A DNA stretch of 64,000 bases, from NCBI RefSeq assembly GCF_900112935.1, contig NZ_FONM01000001.1:1-64000 (forward strand), written 5' to 3'. The notes under the pieces were generated by a model. The model was not told the origin of the DNA and searched no databases. It saw nothing but the letters and a program-made list of their open reading frames with translations. Made by a program: the position numbers and the translations under genes. Of the stretch, positions 23,552 through 32,373 are shown one piece after another; position 1 is the stretch's first letter; every line of letters begins with the position of its first letter. Source of the stretch: Trichococcus pasteurii (GTDB lineage Bacteria; Bacillota; Bacilli; Lactobacillales; Aerococcaceae).

Positions 23552-24484
23552 ATGAATCTGCAACAATTGCGATATGTTATCACAGTGGCGAAATACGGCA
23601 CTTTTCGGGAAGCCGCAAGGCAATTATATATGGCGCAGTCCAGTCTGTCGTCAAGCATCAAAGATCTGGAGGAAGAATATGGCATCCAGATCTTCGAGCG
23701 TTCCAAAAAAGGGATCGAAATAACCAAAGAAGGGGCTATGCTTTTGGAATTCGCCGATCAGATTGTGGCCCAGGCGGACCAATTGGATTACCGCTATCTG
23801 TCTGCGACCGAAAATAGACGATTGTTTTCCGTTTCGAGCCAGCACTATGATTTTGCTTCGGAAGGCTTTGCCCGACTGGTTTCGGAAAAGAAGGAAGAAT
23901 CATTGAATTTCCGTTTCCTGGAGACGAGCACCTCGAAAGTGATGGAAGACGTGCGGGATGCCGTCAGTGAAGTCGGCTTCATTTATCTGAATGATTTCAA
24001 CGGCAAGGTCATCAAGCAATATCTCGAAGCGTTCGACCTGAAGTTCGATCCGCTGATCGTGTTCCAACCGCATGTATTCCTCAGCGAATTCCATCCGTTG
24101 GCGAAGAAGGAGAGAATAACGCAAGAGGAACTCCACCCGTACCCCGTCATTTCCTTCGATCAAAGCAAAAACAGCACGCTGCAGCTGATGGAGGAATCGA
24201 TCCAGGTCGATCAGAATGTCCAACGGATCAGCGCAAGTGACCGCGCGACCGTATTGAATCTATTGTCCGTTACGAACGGGTACTTGGTCGGTTCCGGTCT
24301 TCTGAAATCAAACACGCAGGATCATATTGTCGTTGTGCCCATGGATGTCGATCAAAAAAATACCATCGGCTTCATCTATTCGAAAGTGCGTCCGCTCAGC
24401 GCGATCTCCAAACGCTACATGGAAATCGTGAGGGAACTTTTGGAGGGAGACCAACGCATCGAGTTGACTGATCATATAGACTGA
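23552..24484 (+). CDS. LysR-family regulator of the Cys/Met-regulator type
   Basis: 310 residues from ATG 23552 with GAGCGAGGTGG upstream; the frame opens at 23504 inside the terminator. HTH at residues 1-60 (MNLQQLRYVITVAKYGTFREA...), effector domain with LFSVSSQHYDF, the sulfur-regulator-like YRYL linker and SASDRATVLNLLSVTNGYLVGSGLL. It is clearly paralogous to the LysR protein at 50291 that precedes metF: both share QHYxF, SASDRAT/VSDRAT and the PMDVDQ/PLDVED segment. Together with the Cys-rich leader this points to control of cysteine or methionine metabolism (YtlI/CmbR/MtaR-like clade). Exact targets unknown; terminator at 24512-24564. Confidence 0.92.
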   Translation: MNLQQLRYVITVAKYGTFREAARQLYMAQSSLSSSIKDLEEEYGIQIFERSKKGIEITKEGAMLLEFADQIVAQADQLDYRYLSATENRRLFSVSSQHYDFASEGFARLVSEKKEESLNFRFLETSTSKVMEDVRDAVSEVGFIYLNDFNGKVIKQYLEAFDLKFDPLIVFQPHVFLSEFHPLAKKERITQEELHPYPVISFDQSKNSTLQLMEESIQVDQNVQRISASDRATVLNLLSVTNGYLVGSGLLKSNTQDHIVVVPMDVDQKNTIGFIYSKVRPLSAISKRYMEIVRELLEGDQRIELTDHID

Positions 24485-24511
24485 GGTTTAGGGCAGTGAG
24501 TTGGGAATCGC

Positions 24512-24564
24512 ATACGCAAAACAGGGAGCTGTCTTAATTGTAGACAGCTCCCTGTTTTGCGTAT
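24512..24564. terminator. Long bidirectional intrinsic terminator
   Basis: A perfect stem of more than 20 bp: CAAAACAGGGAGCTGTCT pairs with AGACAGCTCCCTGTTTTG, extended by ATACG/CGTAT. It separates the convergent LysR gene and the propeller-protein gene. Confidence 0.92.
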
Positions 24565-24593
24565 TGTTTTCAATTCCGATAATGGTAGGCAAT

Positions 24594-25706
24594 TCATTCC
24601 GAGAACAAGGTGTCGATTTCCACACGCAGTACCCGGTCGATGCTTGGGTTGCCATGGTCGCGGTAAGGGTAAGCACCTGATTCGAAGAGGATGTATAGTT
24701 GCTTCCCATCCACTGCGATTTGTTCGAGATAGGACGGCATCGTGATTTCGGTGCTGGCGTTCTTGTCGGTGAAATTTTCGTTTTCCTCCAAGCGATCGAA
24801 AGAAAGCAGCGTCGAGTCTTTCTTTCTGCCGGCAGAGCGTGACAGCATCAGCTTTTCGTGATAAAAAGCCAGGCCTTGGATCTCTTTGCCGATCTTGTCG
24901 ACATCGTCGGGATAAGCCTCTTCTGTGCTTTTTCCTGTATCGAGCGCATGGACTTCCTTCCCGTCCTCGTCTTCTGTTGTGGAAATGAGGTAGCGGTGCA
25001 TGACACTCGTTTCTTCGTCATCGAAATGCGCCACGTAGAGGTCATCGCCGTGGACCGTGATTGTTGAAGCGCGTTTGATGTCAGGCAGTTCGATGCTGTC
25101 CGTATAGGTGATCGGTTCAGCGAAATCCGCGAAGTCATAGGCTTCAATGTCCTTCAAAGACAGAGTGATGACCTGCGCGATGTCGCCTTTTTCCGAGGTG
25201 ACCCAGAGCAGCTCATGGTTGTTGTCGTAGGCGAGGCCGCCTGCATGCGGAATGCCGTCCAAGACGATTTCCTTGATGAAGGAACCGTTCTTCTTTTCCA
25301 GCACATAGATGACGGAATTGTGTTCTTTGGTTTGGCAATAAGCCGATATGAACAGGTAATCTTTGTTGACGGCCAAACCTTGCGGCGTCATCGTTGTGCA
25401 GATTTCTTCCTCTTCATGTTCATGATGGAGCGTCAAAGTGGCATCCATTCCCGGGATGATGAAAATGTTCTCTTCCGGATCGATGCCATCCTCTTCAAAA
25501 GCCGCTCGGTACAGTTCGGGATAGGCGGACAGTCCCTCCATTAGTTCATCCACTGAACCGAGGCTGGCTTCCGTATTCGTTTCTTCAGCAAAAGCCACCC
25601 GTTCGATCTTTCCGTTTTTTGTAAGGAGAGCGAGCGTGACCACCCCCGTCATGATGATGCCGATCAGTGCGAGGCTGATGACTTTATTTCTCTTTTTCTT
25701 TTCCAC
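24594..25706 (-). CDS. Exported beta-propeller-like protein of unknown function
   Basis: 370 residues. Basic N-terminus plus one hydrophobic helix (VISLALIGIIMTGVVTLALL) that could be an uncleaved anchor or a signal peptide without a lipobox. After an acidic linker, repeats of the WD/YVTN-like kind follow: TPQGLAVNKDYLFISAYC, GGLAYDNNHELLWVTSE, STITVHGDDLYVAHFDDE, QGLAFYHEKLMLSRS, EQIAVDGKQLYILFES, each a strand-turn-strand module typical of propeller blades. The HHEHEEEE stretch near residue 95 may bind metal. No enzymatic motif recognised. Single-gene unit between terminator and the ABC exporter operon on the same strand; spacing of about 100 bases suggests its own promoter. Confidence 0.78.
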   Translation of the reverse strand: MEKKKRNKVISLALIGIIMTGVVTLALLTKNGKIERVAFAEETNTEASLGSVDELMEGLSAYPELYRAAFEEDGIDPEENIFIIPGMDATLTLHHEHEEEEICTTMTPQGLAVNKDYLFISAYCQTKEHNSVIYVLEKKNGSFIKEIVLDGIPHAGGLAYDNNHELLWVTSEKGDIAQVITLSLKDIEAYDFADFAEPITYTDSIELPDIKRASTITVHGDDLYVAHFDDEETSVMHRYLISTTEDEDGKEVHALDTGKSTEEAYPDDVDKIGKEIQGLAFYHEKLMLSRSAGRKKDSTLLSFDRLEENENFTDKNASTEITMPSYLEQIAVDGKQLYILFESGAYPYRDHGNPSIDRVLRVEIDTLFSE

Positions 25707-25807
25707 AGTATCACTTCCCGAGTTGAATATTTAAATGAGCCGTTCAGCTTTTCTAATATATTACTACAGGAGTCGATAAGCGACTAACGAAAAGCTTCCG
25801 GCCAGGC

Positions 25808-28156
25808 TTATTCCTGATAAGACTTGAGGACTTCCTGGAGCGGGATTTTGGCGATTTTCCGCCTGCTTATGGAGGTGCCGGCGAAGAAAATAAGTACCAG
25901 AATCGCCAATGTCTGCAACATAAAAATCGGTCTGTACTGCAGCGGCAGGATGACGCCGTATTCCTCCGTGAAGAACCGCATCATCAGGTTCAGTATACCC
26001 AATGCGATGGGGATGCTGATCAGATAGGAAATCAGGGCATAAAAGAAATAGCCGTTCAGGATCATCGCGTTGACTTCCCGGCGTTTGTAGCCCATCACTT
26101 TGAGCAATGAAATCACATAGTAATTTTTTTCGACGGTGAAGGAAGTGAGCACAAACAGGATGCTCGCCGCGATGACTGCAGATCCGCCGATCATGACGTT
26201 CGAGATGAACTGGGTATAGTTGGACATCGCCTTCGATTGTTCGATGAGCCCGGACTTGCTGATGATTGTGCTGTAGTAGACATCGGACGGCTTTTGGCTG
26301 GCATAGATGCCGCTGTAAAGGCGTGAAGTGCTGTTTTCCGACAACATATTGCTGAGCTTTTCGATGTTCAGGTACACCTTGTCGGAAATGTATTCATCGG
26401 TCACGCCTTTGACAAGAAAGGTGAAAGTGTCATCGTTCACTTCCAGTCGGATGGTGTCCCCTTCTGCGATGCCGAGCTTGATGCTGATTCGTTTTGTTAT
26501 CACAGCGCCGTTCTGGATGTTTACGGTGATGTCGTTGCCCTCCTCATCATAGAGGCTGTAAAGTTTGTTGCGCGAAGACAATCCTTGCAGCGAGACAATG
26601 TTGTCGTCCAGCGAGGCGAAAGGATAAATGAGGAATTTTTCGTCCCCGGGCCGCGTTTCGGGCAATCTTTCCGTGACATCGAGATAGGCCTCATATTCGT
26701 AGTCGACCTTGTTCAGATAGTCGACCGTCATCCGATCGACCATGCCGCCCATCATGAAGGAAAAGCTCATCAGGATTGTCGAAAACATGATGCCCAGGAA
26801 AAAAATGAAGAAGCTGCCGGTGCTCTTGATGGCGTGCAAATATTTGAATTTCGTGCTGCCTTTCGCCTTCGTAAGTACCCGGCTGAGGTACCTGCCGATC
26901 CGGTTGATTGACTTGCCCTCATGCGGCTTCAGCAGCTCCAAGGCATTCTCGCCGAGGATCCGGTAGATGATGATCCCGGAAACCAAGGAAAAGAACAGGA
27001 GCGGCACCAGGATTGCCGTAGCAAAGACGGTGAAGCTCTGGGCGATTTTGACCTGGGGCAGGAGATAGAAATCCAGGTACAATTTTTTCAACGGCTCGGA
27101 ATAGAGCGATCCGAAGAAGTAGCCAAGGATCAGCATAAGGGCGGCGAAAACCATCATCACGACGAAATAGGGACGGGCTATTTCCGAACGGCGGTAGCCG
27201 AGTGCCTTAAGGATGCCAATCTGGCCTCTTTCGGCATGGAGCAGGTTGTAGATCAGGATCGATACGATGATGACAGCGATGGCCGCGATGAAGATGCTGA
27301 GCCCCAAAGCCATGACTTTTCCTTGGGTCAGTTCGTCATAGATGGCTCCGCTCCTCATGGATGTCTGCGTGTCCGCAATCTGGCTGACGAAAGGCAGCTC
27401 GTCTTTGTCGTAGGCGGTGTCTATGCTGTCCTCGGTCAGGGTCATGCCGGCTAAACGGAAACTCTCCTTGTCGTCGAAGTTCTCGTATTCTTCATCAGAC
27501 ATGAGCAGCAAGGTCTGCAGGCCGGTATCCAAGTTGAAGGTTTCATCGAACATGGGAAGGGTGTAATCGGGGAAAAGCACAAAGCCCGTCACGCGGTAGC
27601 TTTTGTTTTTGATGATAAGGGAGCCCCCGATGGTGAGGCCGTTCTTGTCGGCATAGACCTTTGTGACCGCGACTTCGTTGTCAGCGGAAGGTTTGCGGCC
27701 TTCCTCCATATAGGAAAGATTGATTCTTTCGCCATCTTTCACGAGGAGCGCTTTATGCGACTGCCCTTGATAAGTGTAGGACGTGTTTTTGTATTCCCTC
27801 AATTCGAGGCTGACATCGCGGTAGCTCGCTTCAAACTCGGCGATCCGGTTGTCCATGAGCTTGTAGAAAGTGGCAGGTTCGACTTTTTTGATGTCGCTGA
27901 GCGAGTAAAAGCCTCTGGCCAACAGGGACGCCGCGATGGGGTAGGCCGCCTCCTCAAGCGTGACCCGGTTCAGCATCTCAACGGCAAAATCCTCCTGGTT
28001 GTAATCCTCCAGGTACGCTTCCGTCGGTTCTTCGATGCCGCTCAATCCGTAGAACATCATGGTGTAGGTGGCGGAGCTCAGGATGATGATGAAGCCGATG
28101 GCAACCAGCTGCATCCATTTTTTTTGCAAGGTTTTGATGACATTTTTCAGCAGCAT
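25808..28156 (-). CDS. FtsX-like ABC transporter permease (MacB-type superfamily)
   Basis: 782 residues from the minus-strand ATG at 28156; a GTG three codons earlier is part of the ribosome site GACGAGGTG. N-terminal membrane helix (about residues 15-40), a large extracytoplasmic domain, three helices around 285-410 containing LLHAERGQIGILKALGYRRSEI, a second extracytoplasmic domain, and three C-terminal helices with KNYYVISLLKVMGYKRREV. This two-FtsX-domain layout is typical of large single permeases in Gram-positive exporters. Operon partner: ATPase gene 15 bases upstream; the membrane-fusion adaptor is divergently transcribed. Substrate (peptide, lipoprotein or cell-wall-stress ligand) not known. 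Confidence 0.9.
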   Translation of the reverse strand: MLLKNVIKTLQKKWMQLVAIGFIIILSSATYTMMFYGLSGIEEPTEAYLEDYNQEDFAVEMLNRVTLEEAAYPIAASLLARGFYSLSDIKKVEPATFYKLMDNRIAEFEASYRDVSLELREYKNTSYTYQGQSHKALLVKDGERINLSYMEEGRKPSADNEVAVTKVYADKNGLTIGGSLIIKNKSYRVTGFVLFPDYTLPMFDETFNLDTGLQTLLLMSDEEYENFDDKESFRLAGMTLTEDSIDTAYDKDELPFVSQIADTQTSMRSGAIYDELTQGKVMALGLSIFIAAIAVIIVSILIYNLLHAERGQIGILKALGYRRSEIARPYFVVMMVFAALMLILGYFFGSLYSEPLKKLYLDFYLLPQVKIAQSFTVFATAILVPLLFFSLVSGIIIYRILGENALELLKPHEGKSINRIGRYLSRVLTKAKGSTKFKYLHAIKSTGSFFIFFLGIMFSTILMSFSFMMGGMVDRMTVDYLNKVDYEYEAYLDVTERLPETRPGDEKFLIYPFASLDDNIVSLQGLSSRNKLYSLYDEEGNDITVNIQNGAVITKRISIKLGIAEGDTIRLEVNDDTFTFLVKGVTDEYISDKVYLNIEKLSNMLSENSTSRLYSGIYASQKPSDVYYSTIISKSGLIEQSKAMSNYTQFISNVMIGGSAVIAASILFVLTSFTVEKNYYVISLLKVMGYKRREVNAMILNGYFFYALISYLISIPIALGILNLMMRFFTEEYGVILPLQYRPIFMLQTLAILVLIFFAGTSISRRKIAKIPLQEVLKSYQE

Positions 28157-28171
28157 GATCCGCACCTCGTC

Positions 28172-28870
28172 CTATCCCCAAGAGATATCCTGGGCATTCT
28201 TTTTGACTTTGTTGAGGGTGACTTCCTTGATTTGACCGGAGTTCATCTTGATGACCTTGTCCGCCATTTCAGCGATGCCCAGGTTATGGGTGATGACGAT
28301 GACGGTTTTATTGTAGTCTTCGTTGAGGTTCTGCAGCAGCTGAAGAATCTTTTTTGAATTTTCCTCATCAAGCGAGCCGGTGGGTTCGTCGCAGAAGATG
28401 ATGTCGGGATTCTTCGCTAAGCTTCTGACGATCGAAACCCGTTGCTGCTCCCCGCCGGAGAGTTGACTTGGATATTTGTCGCGGGCTTTTTCCAGACCGA
28501 CCTTTTCGAGCAAGTCAGCTATATCGAGTGGAGCAGTGCCGATATCCGAGCCAATCTGGATATTCTCGTAGACGTTCAGGTTCTGCAGCAGGTTGTATTG
28601 CTGGAAGATGAAACCCAGATGTTTCCTTCTGAAGGCGGTCATTTCGTCTTCGTCCAGGTTCGTCAATGTCTCTCCCCTGAAGATGATTTCCCCAGAAGTG
28701 ACGGTGTCCAAGCCGCTGATGACGTTCAGCAGGGTACTCTTGCCGCTGCCGCTGGGACCGAGGATGACGACGAACTCCCCTTCTTCGATGGTGAGATTGA
28801 CGTCCTTGAGGGCATATGTTTCCACATCACCGGTCTTGTAAGTTTTCGTCACATTGGTCATCGTTATCAT
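28172..28870 (-). CDS. ABC transporter ATP-binding protein (MacB/LolD type)
   Basis: 232 residues from ATG 28870 with AGAGGGTGG upstream; the longer frame to 28900 lacks a ribosome site. Complete cassette: Walker A GPSGSGKSTLL (about residue 38), Q-loop FIFQQYNLLQNL, signature LSGGEQQRVSI (about 137), Walker B IIFCDEPTGSLD and H-loop VITHN. MacB/LolD-type ATPases power mechanotransmission permeases of the FtsX fold, which matches the next gene. Promoter at 28909-28937. Forms, with the divergent adaptor, a tripartite exporter-like system. Confidence 0.94.
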   Translation of the reverse strand: MITMTNVTKTYKTGDVETYALKDVNLTIEEGEFVVILGPSGSGKSTLLNVISGLDTVTSGEIIFRGETLTNLDEDEMTAFRRKHLGFIFQQYNLLQNLNVYENIQIGSDIGTAPLDIADLLEKVGLEKARDKYPSQLSGGEQQRVSIVRSLAKNPDIIFCDEPTGSLDEENSKKILQLLQNLNEDYNKTVIVITHNLGIAEMADKVIKMNSGQIKEVTLNKVKKNAQDISWG

Positions 28871-28908
28871 CGTATCCACCCTCTTTTGAGTTTGCTTCAA
28901 TCAGTTCA

Positions 28909-28937
28909 AGTATATTTGTGTCGGGATTTTTTGTCAA
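28909..28937 (-). promoter_or_regulatory. Consensus-like promoter of the ABC exporter operon
   Basis: On the minus strand TTGACA (28932-28937), 17-base spacer, TATACT (28909-28914), a near-perfect sigma-A match, about 40 bases before the ATPase start. Confidence 0.8.
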
Positions 28938-29119
28938 AAAATTGAGGATAGCAGATTTTTTGCTGAGAGGCGGTGTATTCCCAAAAAAGAAAATACCAAA
29001 ACGGAATTGTATGCGTTGACAATATGTTCACAGATACATCGGTCGATATGGTGAAATTGAGATACCGAAACGATGGAATCAACTGGATTATCCGGAAATT
29101 GCTCGAGGGGGTCTTCTTT

Positions 29120-31009
29120 ATGGGAAAGCTGAAAGCTATCATATTCAAATCAAAAAAATCGATCATTGTCACGGCGGTCCTGCTGCTGACTGTGCTGGCG
29201 GGCGGAGGAACTGCATACTGGTGGTATCAGAATGCCCAGGTCCAGGAGGTTTCGCTGCAAACTGCCTGGAAAGGGCAGTTGGCGAAGTATGTGCCGATAA
29301 CCGGCGACATCGAGGCGAGCAGCAGGAGTAGCCTTTATCCTTCTCCCACAGCCAAGATTGTCGAAGTGCTGGCGGTGGAAGGGCAAGCAGTCAAGAAAGG
29401 CGAAGTATTGGCGAGGATCGATTCGACCGAATACCGCACCCAGTTGGACAAACAGACCATCAATCTTGCCAATGCAGAGGCGACGCTTGCTTATCTTTCC
29501 GGGAGCAGTGCAGAAATGGATAAGTCATCCTCGCAAAATGCGGTGAGCCAAGCTCAAATAGCCTTGGAGAGCGCCCAATCGAATGCTGCCGCTTTAGCTG
29601 ACAAACTGAATAACGTTGAAATAGCCAACGCCAATGCGGTCGGACAAGCCGAACTGACTTTGGAAAATGCGAAGGCGCATTATTGGATCGCCAAAAAGAA
29701 TTTGGATGATCTTGAAAATGCCATGTATGAAGCCGAATGTTCGCTTGAAACAGCAAAAGCTGCCTATGCGAGTGCGAAGCTGAATCTGGACATCGTCAAA
29801 GCTTTGTATGATGCCGATCCAATCCTGTATGCCGTGGATTATCAGTTGGCGCAGCAGGCTGTTAACATAGCCGAAACGGCGGTATGGAATGCGGAACTCG
29901 CTTTGGACAGTGCTGAAATGAGCTATAAAGCCGGCTATGATGCGGCGAAATTGGCGGTGATCGATGCCGAAACAGCTGTCCACAGCGCGGAAATCACGCT
30001 TTCGAATGCCAAAAACGCAGCCGATGCTGAATATGCGGCAGCCGAAAAGGCGGTATCGGACAGTGAAACGGCCGTGCGCAACGCGGAAATCGCGCTTTCG
30101 AACGCCGAAAGCGCTGGAGCCCTTGAATATGCGGCAGCCGAAAAGGCCGTCAGCGACAGCGAAGCCGCTGTCCGCAATGCGGAAATTACCCTTTCGAATG
30201 CCAGAAGCGGCGCTGCCGTAAAATATGAGGCGGCAGTTAAGGCTATCAGCGACGGTGAAAAAGCCGTTCGGAGTGCGGGAATCGCTCTTTCGAACCTGCA
30301 GACCACGGCAAGCTTTTCCAGCGCAACAACGGAAGAAAGGATCTCCAATCAGGCCGACCAGATTGCGCTCCTGAAAACGGATATCGTCTACTTGAACAAA
30401 AAAATCGAGGAGTGCGATCTGAAAGCCAATGTAGACGGCGTGGTTACGAAGATGGATGTCGTGGCGAACGAATATCCTCAGATCGGTGATGCCATCATCG
30501 TCGACGGGGCGACTGAATATGTGATCAGCTTGGCTGTCAGCCAGTATGACAGCGTCAATATGCGGGTAGGCCAGAAGGCGAACGTCAAGGTGAAAGGGCT
30601 CATCGGGGAATATAAAGGGATCGTCTCGGAAATCGGCCAGTCGGCGGAGAAATCGGCGACGTCCGCAGATCAGGATGCGAAAGTCGCGGTAAAAGTCACA
30701 ATCACCGATCCTGACGAAAATATCAAGGTAGGTTATGAAGCCGACGCGGAAATCATCACGATCGAAAGGCTGGATGCCTTGCGCGTGAACTATGAGGCTG
30801 TCCAAATCGAAGCGGAATCGGGAAAAGCGTATGTATACGTGGTGGACAGCAGCAACCGAGTCGAAAAAAGGTACATCGAAACAGGGCTGGAGACCGAATA
30901 TGACATCGAAATATTGGATGGTCTGGTGGAAGGGGAGCGCTACGTCGCTGATCCGGACAAAGAGCCTGTAGCCGGCGTGAAGGTCAGGGACAGCGGGGAC
31001 GCCGATTGA
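29120..31009 (+). CDS. Membrane-fusion (HlyD/MacA-like) adaptor with a repeat-expanded coiled coil
   Basis: 629 residues, much longer than most adaptors (about 350-450). ATG 29120 has CGAGGGGGTC upstream; an open frame from 28973 has no ribosome site. N-terminal anchor IIVTAVLLLTVLAGGG, first lipoyl half (VPITGDIEASSRSSLYPSPTAKIVEVLAVEGQAVKKGEVLARID), a long alpha-hairpin (about residues 105-440), second lipoyl half (CDLKANVDGVVTKMDVVANEYP) and the beta-barrel/membrane-proximal domain. Four tandem 32-residue units at 29936-30319 (YAAAEKAVSDSETAVRNAEI type) extend the hairpin. Divergent partner of the FtsX-type exporter; probably reaches through the cell wall. Regulation shared through the divergent gap is possible. 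Confidence 0.9.
   Translation: MGKLKAIIFKSKKSIIVTAVLLLTVLAGGGTAYWWYQNAQVQEVSLQTAWKGQLAKYVPITGDIEASSRSSLYPSPTAKIVEVLAVEGQAVKKGEVLARIDSTEYRTQLDKQTINLANAEATLAYLSGSSAEMDKSSSQNAVSQAQIALESAQSNAAALADKLNNVEIANANAVGQAELTLENAKAHYWIAKKNLDDLENAMYEAECSLETAKAAYASAKLNLDIVKALYDADPILYAVDYQLAQQAVNIAETAVWNAELALDSAEMSYKAGYDAAKLAVIDAETAVHSAEITLSNAKNAADAEYAAAEKAVSDSETAVRNAEIALSNAESAGALEYAAAEKAVSDSEAAVRNAEITLSNARSGAAVKYEAAVKAISDGEKAVRSAGIALSNLQTTASFSSATTEERISNQADQIALLKTDIVYLNKKIEECDLKANVDGVVTKMDVVANEYPQIGDAIIVDGATEYVISLAVSQYDSVNMRVGQKANVKVKGLIGEYKGIVSEIGQSAEKSATSADQDAKVAVKVTITDPDENIKVGYEADAEIITIERLDALRVNYEAVQIEAESGKAYVYVVDSSNRVEKRYIETGLETEYDIEILDGLVEGERYVADPDKEPVAGVKVRDSGDAD
29936..30319 (+). repeat. Four in-frame 96-base tandem repeats in the adaptor gene
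   Basis: Repeat boundaries at 29936, 30032, 30128 and 30224, each starting with a Tyr codon and encoding 32 residues (YAAAEKAVSDSETAVRNAEI plus 12). Copies 2 and 3 are nearly identical, copies 1 and 4 diverged. Multiples of coiled-coil turns keep the helix register. Confidence 0.9.
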
Positions 31010-31157
31010 TGGCTGTCCCGGATTGACCATCGGGCCTTCAGGAAGTGAATGCCTATCCAGAACAATGGAGATAGCGTATAATGGAAGAACGTAATCAGGC
31101 AAAGCGCAATCGGCCTGAGGATGAACCATCAATAATAATCAGAAAGAGGATTTTCTC

Positions 31158-31658
31158 ATGTCGAAGTTAGGTTTGCAGCTCAGCCCGGCAGACAGCGAAA
31201 GCAAATGTTGGGTGGCGGAAATTACCGGCGCGGACGAAGTATACATTTTAAAAAGGGACTTCATCCCGGCCGAACCTGAAGGTGGATGGATCCTGTACGA
31301 TGGGTGGTACCAACTGAATGGAGCTGTGCCCGGCGTGACGGAATTCAAAAAAGAATATATCCGCATCAAGGATGGAAAAGTCAGAAGGAACCTTCCATTC
31401 CGGGAACTCGTAGAGAGCTTGGATGAAATAAAAGCCGGTGAAGGCCCCCGTGTCGAAAGGATGCGCAAGGAAATCATCGCCATTTTGGATGAAATCAAAG
31501 AAGCTGCCTACTGTGAGCCCGTAGTAGAAGGCATCGAAAAGCAAAAAGAAGACCTGGACATGGCGGATGAGCCGGATCAGATCAAAAATGCGCTCTACAT
31601 GCTGAAAAAACAAAAGCAATCCTATATCCAGCAGTACCGAAAGATGTTCAACCTATAA
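31158..31658 (+). CDS. Hypothetical protein, family not recognised
   Basis: 166 residues, ATG after AAAGAGGATTTTCTC; a TATAAT box lies at about 31077. N-terminal half is beta-rich and aromatic (ILKRDFIPAEPEGGWILYDGWYQLNG), the C-terminal half helical and charged (MRKEIIAILDEIKEA... QIKNALYMLKKQKQSYIQQYRKMF). No signal peptide, membrane segment or catalytic motif seen. Single gene between adaptor and acetyltransferase; no functional hint from context. Confidence 0.75.
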   Translation: MSKLGLQLSPADSESKCWVAEITGADEVYILKRDFIPAEPEGGWILYDGWYQLNGAVPGVTEFKKEYIRIKDGKVRRNLPFRELVESLDEIKAGEGPRVERMRKEIIAILDEIKEAAYCEPVVEGIEKQKEDLDMADEPDQIKNALYMLKKQKQSYIQQYRKMFNL

Positions 31659-31764
31659 GGGCCGGAATCACCCAAAATGAAGAAAGACAGCAAAAAAATA
31701 CTGAAAACAACAAGATTTCCGGTATAATCATATTTAAATGAAAAAAATGGAAGGCGGTGGAGCA

Positions 31765-32265
31765 ATGATCAGAAAAGCAATGCCAGCGGATCTGCCCGCA
31801 ATCATGGAAATCATCAATGAGGCGAAAGTCACACTGAAGGCATCCGGCATCGATCAATGGCAAAAAGGGTACCCGAACGAAGCGGTCATTCTTCAGGATA
31901 TGGCCGGAGGGTACAGCTATATCTACTTGCGGGATGGCATTCCAGCGGCAACTTTTGCATTTTTTTACGGCGAGGATCCTACCTATAAAGTCATCACCGA
32001 AGGCCAATGGCTGACGGATAATCCTTACACGGTCATCCATCGCATCACGATCAAAGGAACATTCCGGGGTCAGGGTGTCCTTGGGGAAATCGTGGAATGG
32101 GCTGCTGATGAATCGCGTAAAAAAGGATATACCAGCATGCGCATCGATACGCATCCCGACAACAAAAGCATGCAACGAGCCCTTCAGAAAGCCGGGTATA
32201 CCTACTGCGGCCACATCCTGACAAGCATCGGCGACATGCGTTGGGGTTACGAAAAGGTGCTGTAA
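31765..32265 (+). CDS. GNAT-family N-acetyltransferase
   Basis: 166 residues from ATG 31765, preceded by GGTGGAGC; ATG 31738 in the same frame lacks spacing for a ribosome site. GNAT core: MIRKAMPADLPAIMEIINEAK start, and the acetyl-CoA loop FRGQGVLGEIVEWAADESRKKGYTSMRIDTHPDNKSMQRALQKAGY (R/Q-x-x-G-x-G/V, then N-x-x-M-x-x-x-x-x-K-x-G-Y). Substrate unknown. A TATAAT box occurs at about 31723. Terminator at 32289-32328. Confidence 0.92.
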   Translation: MIRKAMPADLPAIMEIINEAKVTLKASGIDQWQKGYPNEAVILQDMAGGYSYIYLRDGIPAATFAFFYGEDPTYKVITEGQWLTDNPYTVIHRITIKGTFRGQGVLGEIVEWAADESRKKGYTSMRIDTHPDNKSMQRALQKAGYTYCGHILTSIGDMRWGYEKVL

Positions 32266-32288
32266 AAAAAATAGCTTTGCAGATTTTC

Positions 32289-32328
32289 GAAAAGGATTGC
32301 ACCGCTCGTTTCGGGTGCAATCCTTTTC
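32289..32328 (+). terminator. Intrinsic terminator
   Basis: GAAAAGGATTGCACC pairs with GGTGCAATCCTTTTC; ends the GNAT gene. Confidence 0.88.
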
Positions 32329-32373
32329 GCATGGAACCAAGCAGCTGATTGATAAGACCAAAGGAGCGAAGAA

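Noticed and set aside
29936-30319. CRISPR-like regularly spaced repeats
   Set aside because: Repeats are in frame, adjacent without spacers and encode a coiled coil; no cas genes.
29594-31132. Long minus-strand open frame of 512 codons across the adaptor gene
   Set aside because: Created by the repeated GC-periodic coiled-coil codons on the plus strand; no ribosome site and improbable composition (FRIADS/Ile-Arg-rich).
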